Assembly: GCA_964503595.1 (NCBI GenBank)
Contig: CAZDAM010000008.1
Location: 1-55,932, forward strand
DNA: 55,932 bases
Direction of reading: 5' to 3'
Source of the DNA: CAZDAM01 sp964503595
Lineage (GTDB): Bacteria; Muiribacteriota; UBA6191
Shown here: one piece after another, positions 29,566-37,629 of the stretch
Position numbering within the stretch: position 1 is the stretch's first letter
Layout of the letters: every line of letters starts with the position of its first letter
Notes under the pieces: generated by a model
Told to the model about the DNA's origin: nothing
Database searches by the model: none
Seen by the model: only the letters and a program-made list of their open reading frames with translations
Translations under genes and position numbers: made by a program

Positions 29566-30921
29566 ATGGAATCCAAAAAGAAAATCCTTCTGGTAGAAGA
29601 CGATCCGACAATGCGCTCCACTCTGGGGATGTTTCTGGAAAGCGGTGGCTACGAGGTACTGGAAGCCCGCTCTGCGGAAGATGCTGTCAAGGAACTTTCT
29701 TCTCAGGGAGTTGATTTGGTGGTGACAGATTTAAGAATGCCGGGACAGGATGGAATCTGGCTTCTAAAGCATATCCGCAAGGAAATCCCGGATACAAATG
29801 TGATTCTGATCTCAGCTTTCGGAGACATTGAAATTGCGGTGCAGGCCCTGAAGGAAGGGGCTGCGGACTTTATCGAGAAGCCATTTACACCGCCGGTTTT
29901 TCTGGAAAGGGTTGCTGCGGCTTTCACCTTTAAACCCAAGCCGGAAGGTGAGGGTGTGCGCCAGGAAAAAAACCGGGATTTCAAATTTGATCATCTCGTA
30001 GGTCGCTCTCCGACTGTACGCAAGATGAAAGAGCTGGTCCGGATGGTCCATGATCTTCCGGATGCCCTGCTTCTGAGTGGAGAAGCAGGTGTGGGCAAGG
30101 AATCTCTGGCTCGCCGGGTGCACGAGGTCAGCTCCCGCTCGGGAAAACCCTTCATCGTGGTGGATTGTGCGGCTCTGAATGACGAGGCTCTTGAGAAAGA
30201 GCTCTTTGGAAAGGGGGACACCAGGGGTGTTCTTGAGGAAGGTCGGGGGGGCACTCTCTTTCTGGATGAAATCGGAAGCCTTTCACCGGCCATGCAGGTC
30301 AAGATTCTGAATATGCTGGAAACTCGCAAGGTTCGCCTGAGTGGTTCGGCCCAGGAGCAGAATGTGGATCTTCTGGTCGTTGGTTCGACCAGCCGGGATC
30401 TGGAGTCGATGGTCGAGCAGGGAAATTTCCGTCAGGATCTTTTTTATAACATCAATGTGGTCCACTTGAGGCTTGAGCCTCTTCGGGAGCGCCTGGAAGA
30501 CATTCCCATGATGATGGAATATTTCCTTGAGGCCTTCAATCGGGCCAGTGGCAAAGCCATCCAGGGTTTTGGCAAGTCGGTTTTTGAGATGTTCATGAAG
30601 TATGACTGGCCGGGAAATGTCCGTGAGCTGAAGTCGGCTGTAGAACGCTCTGTTGTGTTCTGCAAGGAAGATGTGATTCAGGTGCAGCATGTGCCTGATA
30701 CGGTGCGCAATCCACGTCCCCGGTCGGCATCAGGTGGCTACGGTGGAGTCATGACTCTCAAGGACATGGAGAGGGCCAAAATTGTGGAAACCCTTAAGCT
30801 TCATCATGGCAACAAGGCTAATACGGCCAAGGTGCTGGGGATTGGGCGCAACACCCTCTGGCGCAAGCTCAAGGAATACGAAATTGAAGAAGAAGAGTAC
30901 AAATCCCAGTCCGGTGCGTAG
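29566..30921 (+). CDS. NtrC-type response regulator with AAA+ domain lacking GAFTGA
   Basis: The 451-residue protein has a receiver domain (about 1-120) with the acidic pair in 'LLVEDDPTM', phospho-acceptor Asp55 in 'VVTDLRMPG' and Lys in 'IEKPFTP'. An AAA+ domain follows (about 145-380; Walker A 'GEAGVGKESLARRV', Walker B 'GGTLFLDEIGSL', 'YDWPGNVREL'). A Fis-type helix-turn-helix ends the protein ('NTAKVLGIGRNTLWRKLKEY'). After ELFG (from residue 212) the usual 'HEKGAFTGA' loop that contacts sigma-54 is replaced by KGDTRG. The protein therefore may not activate sigma-54 promoters in the standard way. ATG 29566 has GGAGAAAG upstream. No histidine kinase is in the window. Confidence 0.85.
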   Translation: MESKKKILLVEDDPTMRSTLGMFLESGGYEVLEARSAEDAVKELSSQGVDLVVTDLRMPGQDGIWLLKHIRKEIPDTNVILISAFGDIEIAVQALKEGAADFIEKPFTPPVFLERVAAAFTFKPKPEGEGVRQEKNRDFKFDHLVGRSPTVRKMKELVRMVHDLPDALLLSGEAGVGKESLARRVHEVSSRSGKPFIVVDCAALNDEALEKELFGKGDTRGVLEEGRGGTLFLDEIGSLSPAMQVKILNMLETRKVRLSGSAQEQNVDLLVVGSTSRDLESMVEQGNFRQDLFYNINVVHLRLEPLRERLEDIPMMMEYFLEAFNRASGKAIQGFGKSVFEMFMKYDWPGNVRELKSAVERSVVFCKEDVIQVQHVPDTVRNPRPRSASGGYGGVMTLKDMERAKIVETLKLHHGNKANTAKVLGIGRNTLWRKLKEYEIEEEEYKSQSGA

Positions 30922-30947
30922 GCTTCGGAACTGCGGAAATCATTGAG

Positions 30948-30981
30948 AACACCCCCGGCTTCATTAGAGGTCGGGGGTGTT
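30948..30981. terminator. Bidirectional terminator between the regulator and dcd
   Basis: AACACCCCCG (30948-30957) pairs perfectly with CGGGGGTGTT (30972-30981) around a 14-base loop. It lies between the convergent ends of the regulator (30921) and dcd (30984), so it can serve both genes. T-tracts are short on either side. Confidence 0.65.
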
Positions 30982-30983
30982 GT

Positions 30984-31517
30984 CTATGCTTCGAATTTTC
31001 CGGATTCGAAATCTTTCCAGAGCATGGAAGGCTGAATTCCGGAGTTGTCCTGATATTTGCTCTGGTAGCTTTGGGCTTCTCCCTGAAGGCTGTGATAGTA
31101 GATCTGGCAGACTTCTACATTGGGATAGATGCGGATCGGGTGAACACAGGTGATTTCCAGGGTCCAGAAACCGGAGAAGCCAACATCCCCGAAGCCGGCG
31201 GTGACGTGAATGCAGATCCCCAGTCTTCCGATTGAGGAGCGTCCTTCCAGCATGGGGACATGCTTGAGTGTTGTGGTTTTTTCCACTGTGCGGCCCAGAT
31301 ACAGTCGGCCAGGCTCCAGAACCAGCCCCTCTTTTGGAATTTTCAGGGGTGTTGCCGGATTGTTCTTTTTCATATCCAGAGGAAATTCGCTGTAGCAGAG
31401 CAGATCCTCGGAAAGTTTCAGGTTGTAGGAGTTGGGCCCCAGCTGTTCCTTGCGGTAGGGCTCAATCAGAATGGATGTTCCCAGCTCTTTTTCGATTTCC
31501 AGGCCACTCAGAATCAT
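30984..31517 (-). CDS. dcd: dCTP deaminase
   Basis: The 177-residue protein starts 'MILSGLEIEKEL' and has the family pattern 'QLGPNSYNLKLSEDLLCY', 'EPGRLYLGRTVE', the active-site segment 'LEGRSSIGRLGICIHVTAGF', 'GDVGFSGFWTLEI' and a C-terminal 'YQDNSGIQPS'. The catalytic Glu of the 'HVTAGFGDVGFSGFWTLEI' block is present. dCTP deaminase makes dUTP for thymidylate synthesis; some members also hydrolyse it to dUMP, which I cannot decide here. It is divergent from the NuoE-like gene, with 47 bases between the starts. Confidence 0.92.
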   Translation of the reverse strand: MILSGLEIEKELGTSILIEPYRKEQLGPNSYNLKLSEDLLCYSEFPLDMKKNNPATPLKIPKEGLVLEPGRLYLGRTVEKTTTLKHVPMLEGRSSIGRLGICIHVTAGFGDVGFSGFWTLEITCVHPIRIYPNVEVCQIYYHSLQGEAQSYQSKYQDNSGIQPSMLWKDFESGKFEA

Positions 31518-31564
31518 GTCTTTTCCTTTACATTCATTTAGGGACCGGCATTATACTGGAATTC

Positions 31565-31999
31565 ATGCAGGAATGTTTGCTGGAATATCTTCGTCTTCAC
31601 GAGAGCGAGTTTCGTCAGGAACCTCGACTTCTGTTCTCCTATTGTGACAAAAAAGAGATTGAGCTTGATCTCGCTCTGATTCGGGACATTGCCGTAAAGC
31701 TCGGTATATCTCCGATTCAGCTTTTTTCTGAGTGGGAGGCATGGCAACAGTCCCAGACCGAACAGATACTCCTGCTTTGCGATAATCTGACCTGCCTTTC
31801 CAGGGGCGCTCATGAGCTTAAAAAGCACTGGAGAAAGCACCCGCTTTTTTCCGCGGTGACTTCAGAATGGGTGAAATGCCTGGGGGGCTGCTCTCGAGGG
31901 CCCTGTGTCAGTTTTGGGGGGACGCTCCATTTTGAAATGACTCCGGCAAAACTTGATGGAATTTTCGCTTTTGATGAAGAATCCTCTTCCGATGCCTGA
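31565..31999 (+). CDS. NuoE-like thioredoxin-fold [2Fe-2S] ferredoxin
   Basis: The 144-residue protein has an N-terminal helical part ('IAVKLGISPIQLFSEWEAW') like the NuoE lead-in. Its thioredoxin-like domain has ligand pairs Cys-x4-Cys ('LLLCDNLTCLSRGAHEL') and Cys-x3-Cys ('WVKCLGGCSRGPCVSFGG'), followed by 'LDGIF'. These are the [2Fe-2S] ligands of the 24 kDa subunit of NADH dehydrogenase and related hydrogenase or formate dehydrogenase subunits. No nuoF-like partner is next to it, so it is an orphan here. ATG 31565 fits; the frame is open far upstream but there it is antisense to dcd. Confidence 0.72.
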   Translation: MQECLLEYLRLHESEFRQEPRLLFSYCDKKEIELDLALIRDIAVKLGISPIQLFSEWEAWQQSQTEQILLLCDNLTCLSRGAHELKKHWRKHPLFSAVTSEWVKCLGGCSRGPCVSFGGTLHFEMTPAKLDGIFAFDEESSSDA

Positions 32000-32149
32000 A
32001 TCCGTGCCAGTTCACTAAAGAATCCTGGCCAGGTACAAGTTTTTGTCTGTTGAACCTGCCTTCGATCAATGGTATTTTGCCGATACTGGATCAGGGCAGC
32101 TCCCGCCCGTTCCCCTAGCTCACTGAGCAGAAAGGACTGGAGAAAACCC

Positions 32150-33670
32150 ATGAAAATTCGAACCCTTGCGAGTATTCTCGTCTCGCTTGTTCTGTTTGCC
32201 GGCTGGTTTCCGACAACAGTGTCTGCCGATGTGCAGGCCCAGGCGACGACCATGCAGCAGGGCGCAACCCAGAATGCTGATGAACATTTTGAAGGTGATG
32301 GCCACGACCATTCCGCCGACGGGCATCATGATGGAGACGGACATGACCACGGCGTGGACGGCCATGGCCAGCATGGTCCACTGGAGGATCTTTCCGTTTT
32401 CTGGATTTTGCCTTTTGCACTGGTGCTGCTTAGCATTGCCATCATGCCGCTGGTCAATGAGCACTGGTGGGAACACAATTCCAACAAAGCCAAGATTGCT
32501 GTGCCTCTCGGGCTTCTGGTTGCAGGCTATCTGGCCGTCAACTACGGGGCTGCCGGGCAAGAGAAAATCATGCACGCAGTTGTGGAATATGTTCAGTTCA
32601 TCGCCCTTCTGGGTTCTCTTTACATCATCTCCGGCGGGATCGTTTTTCGTGGTGACATCAATCCCACGCCGAAAACGAATACCTTGATTCTGGCGGTTGG
32701 TGGAGGAATCGCTTCCTTCGTGGGCACAACCGGTGCTTCCATGCTTCTGATTCGTCCTCTTCTGAGAGCCAATGCAGCCAGAAAGCATATTGTGCACACC
32801 GTCGTGTTCTTTATCTTCATCGTTTCCAATATCGGTGGCTGCCTGACTCCACTGGGGGATCCACCTCTGTTTCTGGGCTACCTGCGCGGCGTTCCCTTTG
32901 GCTGGTGTTTCAGCCTTCTGGGCGAGTGGGCTCTCATGAACGGAGTGCTTCTGGTGATTTATTTCATCTGGGACAGCGCCAAGTTCAAGAGCGAAAACTT
33001 CCAGGCGCCTCAGGGAGAGCGGGCTCCAGTCAAGATTGTCGGAAAAATCAATTTCATCTTTCTTCTCGGTGTTGTTTTGAGTGTGGCTTTCCTGACTCCA
33101 AGCTTTCTGGCGCCATTTGGGCTTTCCCCGTTTGTTCGTGAAGGCGTCATGATCCTCATGATTGTGCTATCTCTGAATCTGACCCCCAAGGGTCTTCGGG
33201 AAGAAAATGAATTCAACTACCATCCTATCAGTGAGGTTGCGGTTCTCTTTATCGGAATCTTCCTCACGATGATTCCTGCTCTGAACACACTTCAGATGAA
33301 TGGTCCGGAACTGGGAGTGAACAAGGCCTGGCAGTTCTTCCTGTTTACTGGAATTCTCTCTTCTTTTCTGGATAATGCACCGACATATGTCGTATTTTTT
33401 GAACTTGCCGGAACCATGCAGTGGGATCCTGCCATCTACGGGGAAGTTATTGCCAATGGCGTACCCAATCTCGTATTGACGGCGATCTCCCTCGGAGCTG
33501 TGTTTATGGGAGCGAATACCTATATCGGTAATGGCCCTAACTTCATGGTGAAGGCCATTGCCGAGCAGTCTGGTGTGAAAATGCCAAGTTTCTTCGGATA
33601 CATGGTTTATTCCTTCGGACTTTTGATGCCGCTCTTCATCGCGGTGAAATTTATTTGGTTTCAGCACTAA
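32150..33670 (+). CDS. nhaD: NhaD-type sodium/proton antiporter with His/Asp-rich N-terminal segment
   Basis: The 506-residue membrane protein has a signal-like N-terminus (MKIRTLASILVSLVLFAGWF). A stretch very rich in His, Asp and Gly follows at about 46-77 (EGDGHDHSADGHHDGDGHDH and onward). About twelve spans follow, with the NhaD/citrate-transporter-like patterns 'GGGIASFVGTTGASMLLIRP', 'IVSNIGGCLTPLGDPPLFLG', 'SSFLDNAPTYVVFFELAG' and 'GANTYIGNGPNFMVKAIAEQ'. It would exchange Na+ for H+. GGAG precedes ATG 32150 by eight bases. It is the first gene of the respiratory supercluster, 30 bases before actA, suggesting coupling of ion balance to respiration. The His-rich part would lie in the periplasm and could bind metal. 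Confidence 0.82.
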   Translation: MKIRTLASILVSLVLFAGWFPTTVSADVQAQATTMQQGATQNADEHFEGDGHDHSADGHHDGDGHDHGVDGHGQHGPLEDLSVFWILPFALVLLSIAIMPLVNEHWWEHNSNKAKIAVPLGLLVAGYLAVNYGAAGQEKIMHAVVEYVQFIALLGSLYIISGGIVFRGDINPTPKTNTLILAVGGGIASFVGTTGASMLLIRPLLRANAARKHIVHTVVFFIFIVSNIGGCLTPLGDPPLFLGYLRGVPFGWCFSLLGEWALMNGVLLVIYFIWDSAKFKSENFQAPQGERAPVKIVGKINFIFLLGVVLSVAFLTPSFLAPFGLSPFVREGVMILMIVLSLNLTPKGLREENEFNYHPISEVAVLFIGIFLTMIPALNTLQMNGPELGVNKAWQFFLFTGILSSFLDNAPTYVVFFELAGTMQWDPAIYGEVIANGVPNLVLTAISLGAVFMGANTYIGNGPNFMVKAIAEQSGVKMPSFFGYMVYSFGLLMPLFIAVKFIWFQH

Positions 33671-33700
33671 GCTGAAGACTGACAACAGGACAGGAGATGG

Positions 33701-34306
33701 ATGATGGACAAGTCCATGCTGGATTACAATATCCGGGTTCGGCTGCCTATTCTGGTGGCCGTGGCCCTGGCCAGCTACTTTATCACCTTCTTGGCGACCA
33801 CACCGGAGCGGAACCATGTCGGCTACGCTCCCGAGCAGCCGATTCAATTCAGTCATAAGCTGCACGCGGGAGACATGGGCATGGATTGCCGCTATTGTCA
33901 TACCGGAGCCGAGAAGGGTCGTCACGCTGGCATTCCGTCTACGGACACATGTATGAATTGTCATAGCATTGCCCGTACGGACAGGCCCGAGATTCAAAAA
34001 CTGCACAATTTCTTCAATGAAGGGCAGCCGGTACCGTGGGAGAGAATTCACAAGGTTCCGGATTTTGTGTACTTCAACCACAGTGTTCACCTTGCCAAGG
34101 GGTTTGACTGTGCGCAATGTCACGGTAACGTGGCCGAGATGGAAGTTGTCGAGCGCCAGAAGCCGCTTTCGATGGGCTGGTGTCTGAGCTGTCACCGCAC
34201 TGTTGAAGAAACCGTTGTGAAAACTACCAATGAAGATGGCACAGAGAGTGCTCAGTTGATGCGCAAGCATGCTGGCGGACAGCATTGTTCGGCTTGCCAT
34301 CGCTAA
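33701..34306 (+). CDS. actA: Alternative complex III pentaheme cytochrome c subunit ActA
   Basis: The 201-residue protein has one N-terminal membrane span (LPILVAVALASYFITFLATT) and exactly five CxxCH heme motifs: CRYCH, CMNCH, CAQCH, CLSCH and CSACH. The class III cytochrome-like arrangement with 'QFSHKLHAGDMGMDCRYCHT' and 'YFNHSVHLAKGFDCAQCHGN' is that of ActA in quinol:cytochrome c oxidoreductase (ACIII). It would collect electrons from ActB and pass them to the monoheme subunit. CAGGAG lies upstream of ATG 33701; a second ATG at 33704 is equally possible. It is followed by actB to actF in standard order. Confidence 0.93.
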   Translation: MMDKSMLDYNIRVRLPILVAVALASYFITFLATTPERNHVGYAPEQPIQFSHKLHAGDMGMDCRYCHTGAEKGRHAGIPSTDTCMNCHSIARTDRPEIQKLHNFFNEGQPVPWERIHKVPDFVYFNHSVHLAKGFDCAQCHGNVAEMEVVERQKPLSMGWCLSCHRTVEETVVKTTNEDGTESAQLMRKHAGGQHCSACHR

Positions 34307-34318
34307 TCGGGGAGGATG

Positions 34319-34537
34319 ATGGTGTCAGATTCACGTAATTTCCTCAGCAAGTTTCTCAGCCGTCGCGAAGCTCTCAAGGGTCTTGGCGGTTCTTTCCTGG
34401 CTCTGACGGCTGCGGTCGGTCTGGGAAAAGCTTCTTCAGATGAAGCTTCCAATTTGGAAGACGCGAAACAGCCGGTAGAAGTCAAGCTGCATCCGGGTGC
34501 TGTCGCACGTAACTCCAGTCGTGGAGGTCGCTCATGA
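34319..34537 (+). CDS. Short Tat-signal peptide protein upstream of actB
   Basis: The product has 72 residues from ATG 34319 (ATG 34316 and GTG 34322 are alternatives; GGGGAGG lies just before). It carries a twin-arginine motif and hydrophobic region 'SRREALKGLGGSFLALTAAV' and then only about 40 polar residues ('ASSDEASNLEDAKQPVEVKL', then HPGAVARNSSRGGRS). No folded domain can follow. Its stop overlaps the actB start by four bases. Small Tat-motif proteins accompany some molybdopterin enzymes such as formate dehydrogenases; a similar assembly role with ActB is inference. Confidence 0.6.
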   Translation: MVSDSRNFLSKFLSRREALKGLGGSFLALTAAVGLGKASSDEASNLEDAKQPVEVKLHPGAVARNSSRGGRS

Positions 34538-37500
34538 CAAAAACTCCGAAAACGGAACATGGTTACTGGCGTAGCCTGGCCGATCTGAACGGGGAAGCTG
34601 AAATCCGTGATTCCGAGTTTGCCGAAGGGGGCACAGGCCCTATCGACACTTCCGGAATGAACGGGTTATCCCGTCGCCGTTTCATGGCTCTTCTGGGGGC
34701 TTCCGCCGCACTGGCTGGAACGGGTTGTGATAATTACCGGGGACATGGAAAAATTGTTTCCTATTCCAAGCAGCCGGATACGGTTGTCATTGGGCGTCCC
34801 AACTACTATGCCTCTTCCTGCAACGGCTGCGCCGACGCTTGCGGCGTTTTGGTGAAAACCCGCGAAGGCAGACCGATCAAGGTAGATGGCAATCCGGAAC
34901 ATCCGGTTAATCAGGGCAAAATCTGTCATAAGGGACAGGCATCTGTTCTGGCTCTTTATCATCCTGAACGTATCCGCAAGCCACTGCTGACCGTGGATGG
35001 TAAAAAACAGGCGGTGGAGTGGGCCAAGGCAGAAGAGGCGGTTCTGAAGTCTTTGAAGGGTCGCAACGGAAAACCGGTTGCCATTGTCACCCATACCGTG
35101 ACTTCTCCTTCTTTTGCCCGCCTTCTGGAAAGTCTGAAATCAGACTGGGCAGCAGAAATCATTTCCTATGAGCAATTTGATGCTGCAGCTCGTGATCTGG
35201 CCTGGACTCGTGCCCGTGGCCAAGGACTTTATCCTCTGATTCGCTGGGAAGATGCCAGACTGGTTGTCAGTGTTGAGGCCAATGGTTTCTCGGATGCTCG
35301 CGAGCAGATGCGTCTGGCTCGCGGAGTGGCGAAAAACCGTAGTGCAGAAGAAGAATTCAGCCGTATCTATGCTCTGGAAGGTAACTATTCCTTAAGTGGC
35401 GCCAATGCGGATATCCATGTCCAGGTCAAGCCATCTGATCAGGCTGCTCTTCTGAGCGCGGCTCTGCATGAGATTCTGGTAGTTCATAAGCAGACTCCCC
35501 ATGCCAGAAATACAGATCTTCTGAAGCTGGTGCAGGGTTTTGACAAGACCTCCGTGTCTGCAAGAACCGGTGTTTCAACTGAAGTTATTGCCGGACTTGC
35601 CGAAGATCTTCTCAAGTATCGCGGTGCAGGAATTGTCTTTGCTGGCGGAGCTTCTGATGAAGCCACCCAGATGCTGGCCCAGATTCTGAATGAAGTCCTG
35701 GGCAATATAGCCATCTTTGATATCGACGCTTCTCCGGTTCGCCATCTGGAATCGGCAAATATGGCAAAAATCGTCTCCTACGTGGAGAACGTGAGAGCTG
35801 GCCGCTATGCTGCTGTGATTCATATCAATACCAATCCTGTTTATGATTTCCCAAGGGATCTGGACTATGCCGGGGCTTTGAAGGGAGCTGGGACTGTAGT
35901 GAGCTTTGCCATGAATCCGAGTGAGACAGCTGAAGCTTCCGGTATTGTGCTTCCTCTGAGCCATGACTTTGAATCCTGGGGTGATGCCCAGGTTCGTACA
36001 GGTCTGATGAGTCTGCGCCAGCCGGTTATTGCGACACTTTATGGCACTCGTCAGGCCGAGGCCTGTCTTCTGGCCTGGCAGCTGGGTAAAGACTTTCATG
36101 AAGACATCTGGCATGACTACGTGAAAAACCGCTGGGAAAAAGAGGTGCATCCGCGTACAGGTACTGCGATTGAGTTTTCTCATTGGTGGAATGCGGCTTT
36201 GCACGATGGTTTTGTCAAGATCGAAGAGTATGGCCAGATTGGAGGCAAATTTGATGCCGCCAGGGCAGCCTCTTTCGTCAGGATTCCTCAGGCGGACGAA
36301 GGTGTGGAAGTTGTCTTTACCGAGGCCTATAGTCTGGGGGATGGACGGCATGCCCATAATGGCTGGCTGCAGGAACTTCCTCATCCCATCAGCCGGGTTG
36401 TCTGGGACAATTATGCTGCGATCAGTTATGGTCTGGCGGAAAGTCTGAAGGTCGATACAGGCGATCAGGTTTCACTTGAGATTGAGGGCCGCAAAATGAT
36501 CCTCCCGGTTCTGGTTCAACCATCCCAGCAGGAAAGCACAATCGCTGTTCAACTGGGGTATGGACGCAGTCATTCCGGAGTGATTGCCGAGAAGGTCGGT
36601 TTTGATGCCGCTCCTCTGATGAGTTCCAAAGGGGGCATCTCGGCTTATGTCTATAAGGCCAGCGTCAAGAAGGCTGCCGGGACTTACGATCTGGCTTCGG
36701 TTCAGGACCACCATCCGATTGAACTGACCGGCCCGGAAGCATTTACCAGCAAGATCCAGGATGCTCACCTGCGTCGCCAGATCATTCAGGAAAATACTCT
36801 GCATAATCACCGTGAAGATCCTCACTGGCTGGCTGAAATCAATCGCCATAAGGAAAAACACGTATTCTCAATTTATGAGGAAGAGCAGAAATACACCGGA
36901 ATCAAATGGGCTATGTCCATTGATCTGAACAAATGTAATGGCTGTGGAACCTGTGTGGTGGCCTGTTCTTCGGAAAACAATGTTCCTGTGATTGGTAAGG
37001 AGCAGGTAAAAAAAGGCCGGGAAATGCACTGGTTGAGGATCGATCGCTATTACAGCGGGGATCCGAAATCAGCGAAAAGCAGCTTCCAGCCAATGCTCTG
37101 CCAGCACTGTGATAATGCTCCCTGTGAGAATGTATGCCCAGTTGGAGCTACGGCTCACAGCCCCGAGGGGCTCAATGATATGGCGTACAATCGCTGTGTG
37201 GGGACCCGTTACTGCGGGAACAACTGCCCTTATAAGGTTCGTCGCTTCAACTTCCACGATTTCCGTCGTTTCTTCCACGATAGTGTTTACTATCAGGAGC
37301 CGATGCAGCTGGCCCAGAACCCAGAAGTCACCGTACGCAGCCGTGGTGTCATGGAAAAATGTTCGTTCTGTGTTCAACGAATCTCGGAAGGGCGTGCTCA
37401 AGCACGTCGCAGCCAGGAAGAGTTTATTGGCCAGGGTGTAACGGCAGCCTGCCAGGATGCCTGCCCAAGCGGTGCAATTGAATTCGGCAATGTCAACGAC

Positions 37501-37629
37501 AAGAATTCCGGCGTAGCGAAGGCGCGCAAGGATAAACTGTCCTATCACGTATTGCAGGAACTCAATGTGAAACCCAATGTTACCTATCTGGCTCGCCTGC
37601 GTAACAGCAGGGAGGAGGTCAAATCGTGA
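34534..37629 (+). CDS. actB: Alternative complex III subunit ActB (molybdopterin-oxidoreductase-like plus ferredoxin domains)
   Basis: The 1031-residue protein starts with the ACIII hallmark 'YWRSLADLNGEAEIRDSEF'. A Tat lipoprotein-like signal follows ('NGLSRRRFMALLGASAALAG' then TGC). Next come the large B1 domain resembling molybdopterin oxidoreductases (about 70-760) and the B2 ferredoxin domain (about 790-1000) with four Cys clusters: 'CNGCGTCVVACSSEN', 'CQHCDNAPCENVCP', 'CVGTRYCGNNCP' and 'CSFCVQRI...ACQDACP'. They would bind three or four iron-sulfur clusters. B1 also has Cys96-x2-Cys99-x3-Cys103-x27-Cys131, a pattern for a further [4Fe-4S] cluster that well-studied ActB proteins lack. 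The protein is exported by Tat and lipid-anchored in the periplasm. It overlaps both neighbours by four bases. Confidence 0.93.
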   Translation: MTKTPKTEHGYWRSLADLNGEAEIRDSEFAEGGTGPIDTSGMNGLSRRRFMALLGASAALAGTGCDNYRGHGKIVSYSKQPDTVVIGRPNYYASSCNGCADACGVLVKTREGRPIKVDGNPEHPVNQGKICHKGQASVLALYHPERIRKPLLTVDGKKQAVEWAKAEEAVLKSLKGRNGKPVAIVTHTVTSPSFARLLESLKSDWAAEIISYEQFDAAARDLAWTRARGQGLYPLIRWEDARLVVSVEANGFSDAREQMRLARGVAKNRSAEEEFSRIYALEGNYSLSGANADIHVQVKPSDQAALLSAALHEILVVHKQTPHARNTDLLKLVQGFDKTSVSARTGVSTEVIAGLAEDLLKYRGAGIVFAGGASDEATQMLAQILNEVLGNIAIFDIDASPVRHLESANMAKIVSYVENVRAGRYAAVIHINTNPVYDFPRDLDYAGALKGAGTVVSFAMNPSETAEASGIVLPLSHDFESWGDAQVRTGLMSLRQPVIATLYGTRQAEACLLAWQLGKDFHEDIWHDYVKNRWEKEVHPRTGTAIEFSHWWNAALHDGFVKIEEYGQIGGKFDAARAASFVRIPQADEGVEVVFTEAYSLGDGRHAHNGWLQELPHPISRVVWDNYAAISYGLAESLKVDTGDQVSLEIEGRKMILPVLVQPSQQESTIAVQLGYGRSHSGVIAEKVGFDAAPLMSSKGGISAYVYKASVKKAAGTYDLASVQDHHPIELTGPEAFTSKIQDAHLRRQIIQENTLHNHREDPHWLAEINRHKEKHVFSIYEEEQKYTGIKWAMSIDLNKCNGCGTCVVACSSENNVPVIGKEQVKKGREMHWLRIDRYYSGDPKSAKSSFQPMLCQHCDNAPCENVCPVGATAHSPEGLNDMAYNRCVGTRYCGNNCPYKVRRFNFHDFRRFFHDSVYYQEPMQLAQNPEVTVRSRGVMEKCSFCVQRISEGRAQARRSQEEFIGQGVTAACQDACPSGAIEFGNVNDKNSGVAKARKDKLSYHVLQELNVKPNVTYLARLRNSREEVKS

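Noticed and set aside
33167..34300. Long open frame on the - strand (377 codons)
   Set aside because: Antisense to the antiporter and to actA with its five heme motifs. The product is rich in His and Arg from reversed codons and has no domain.
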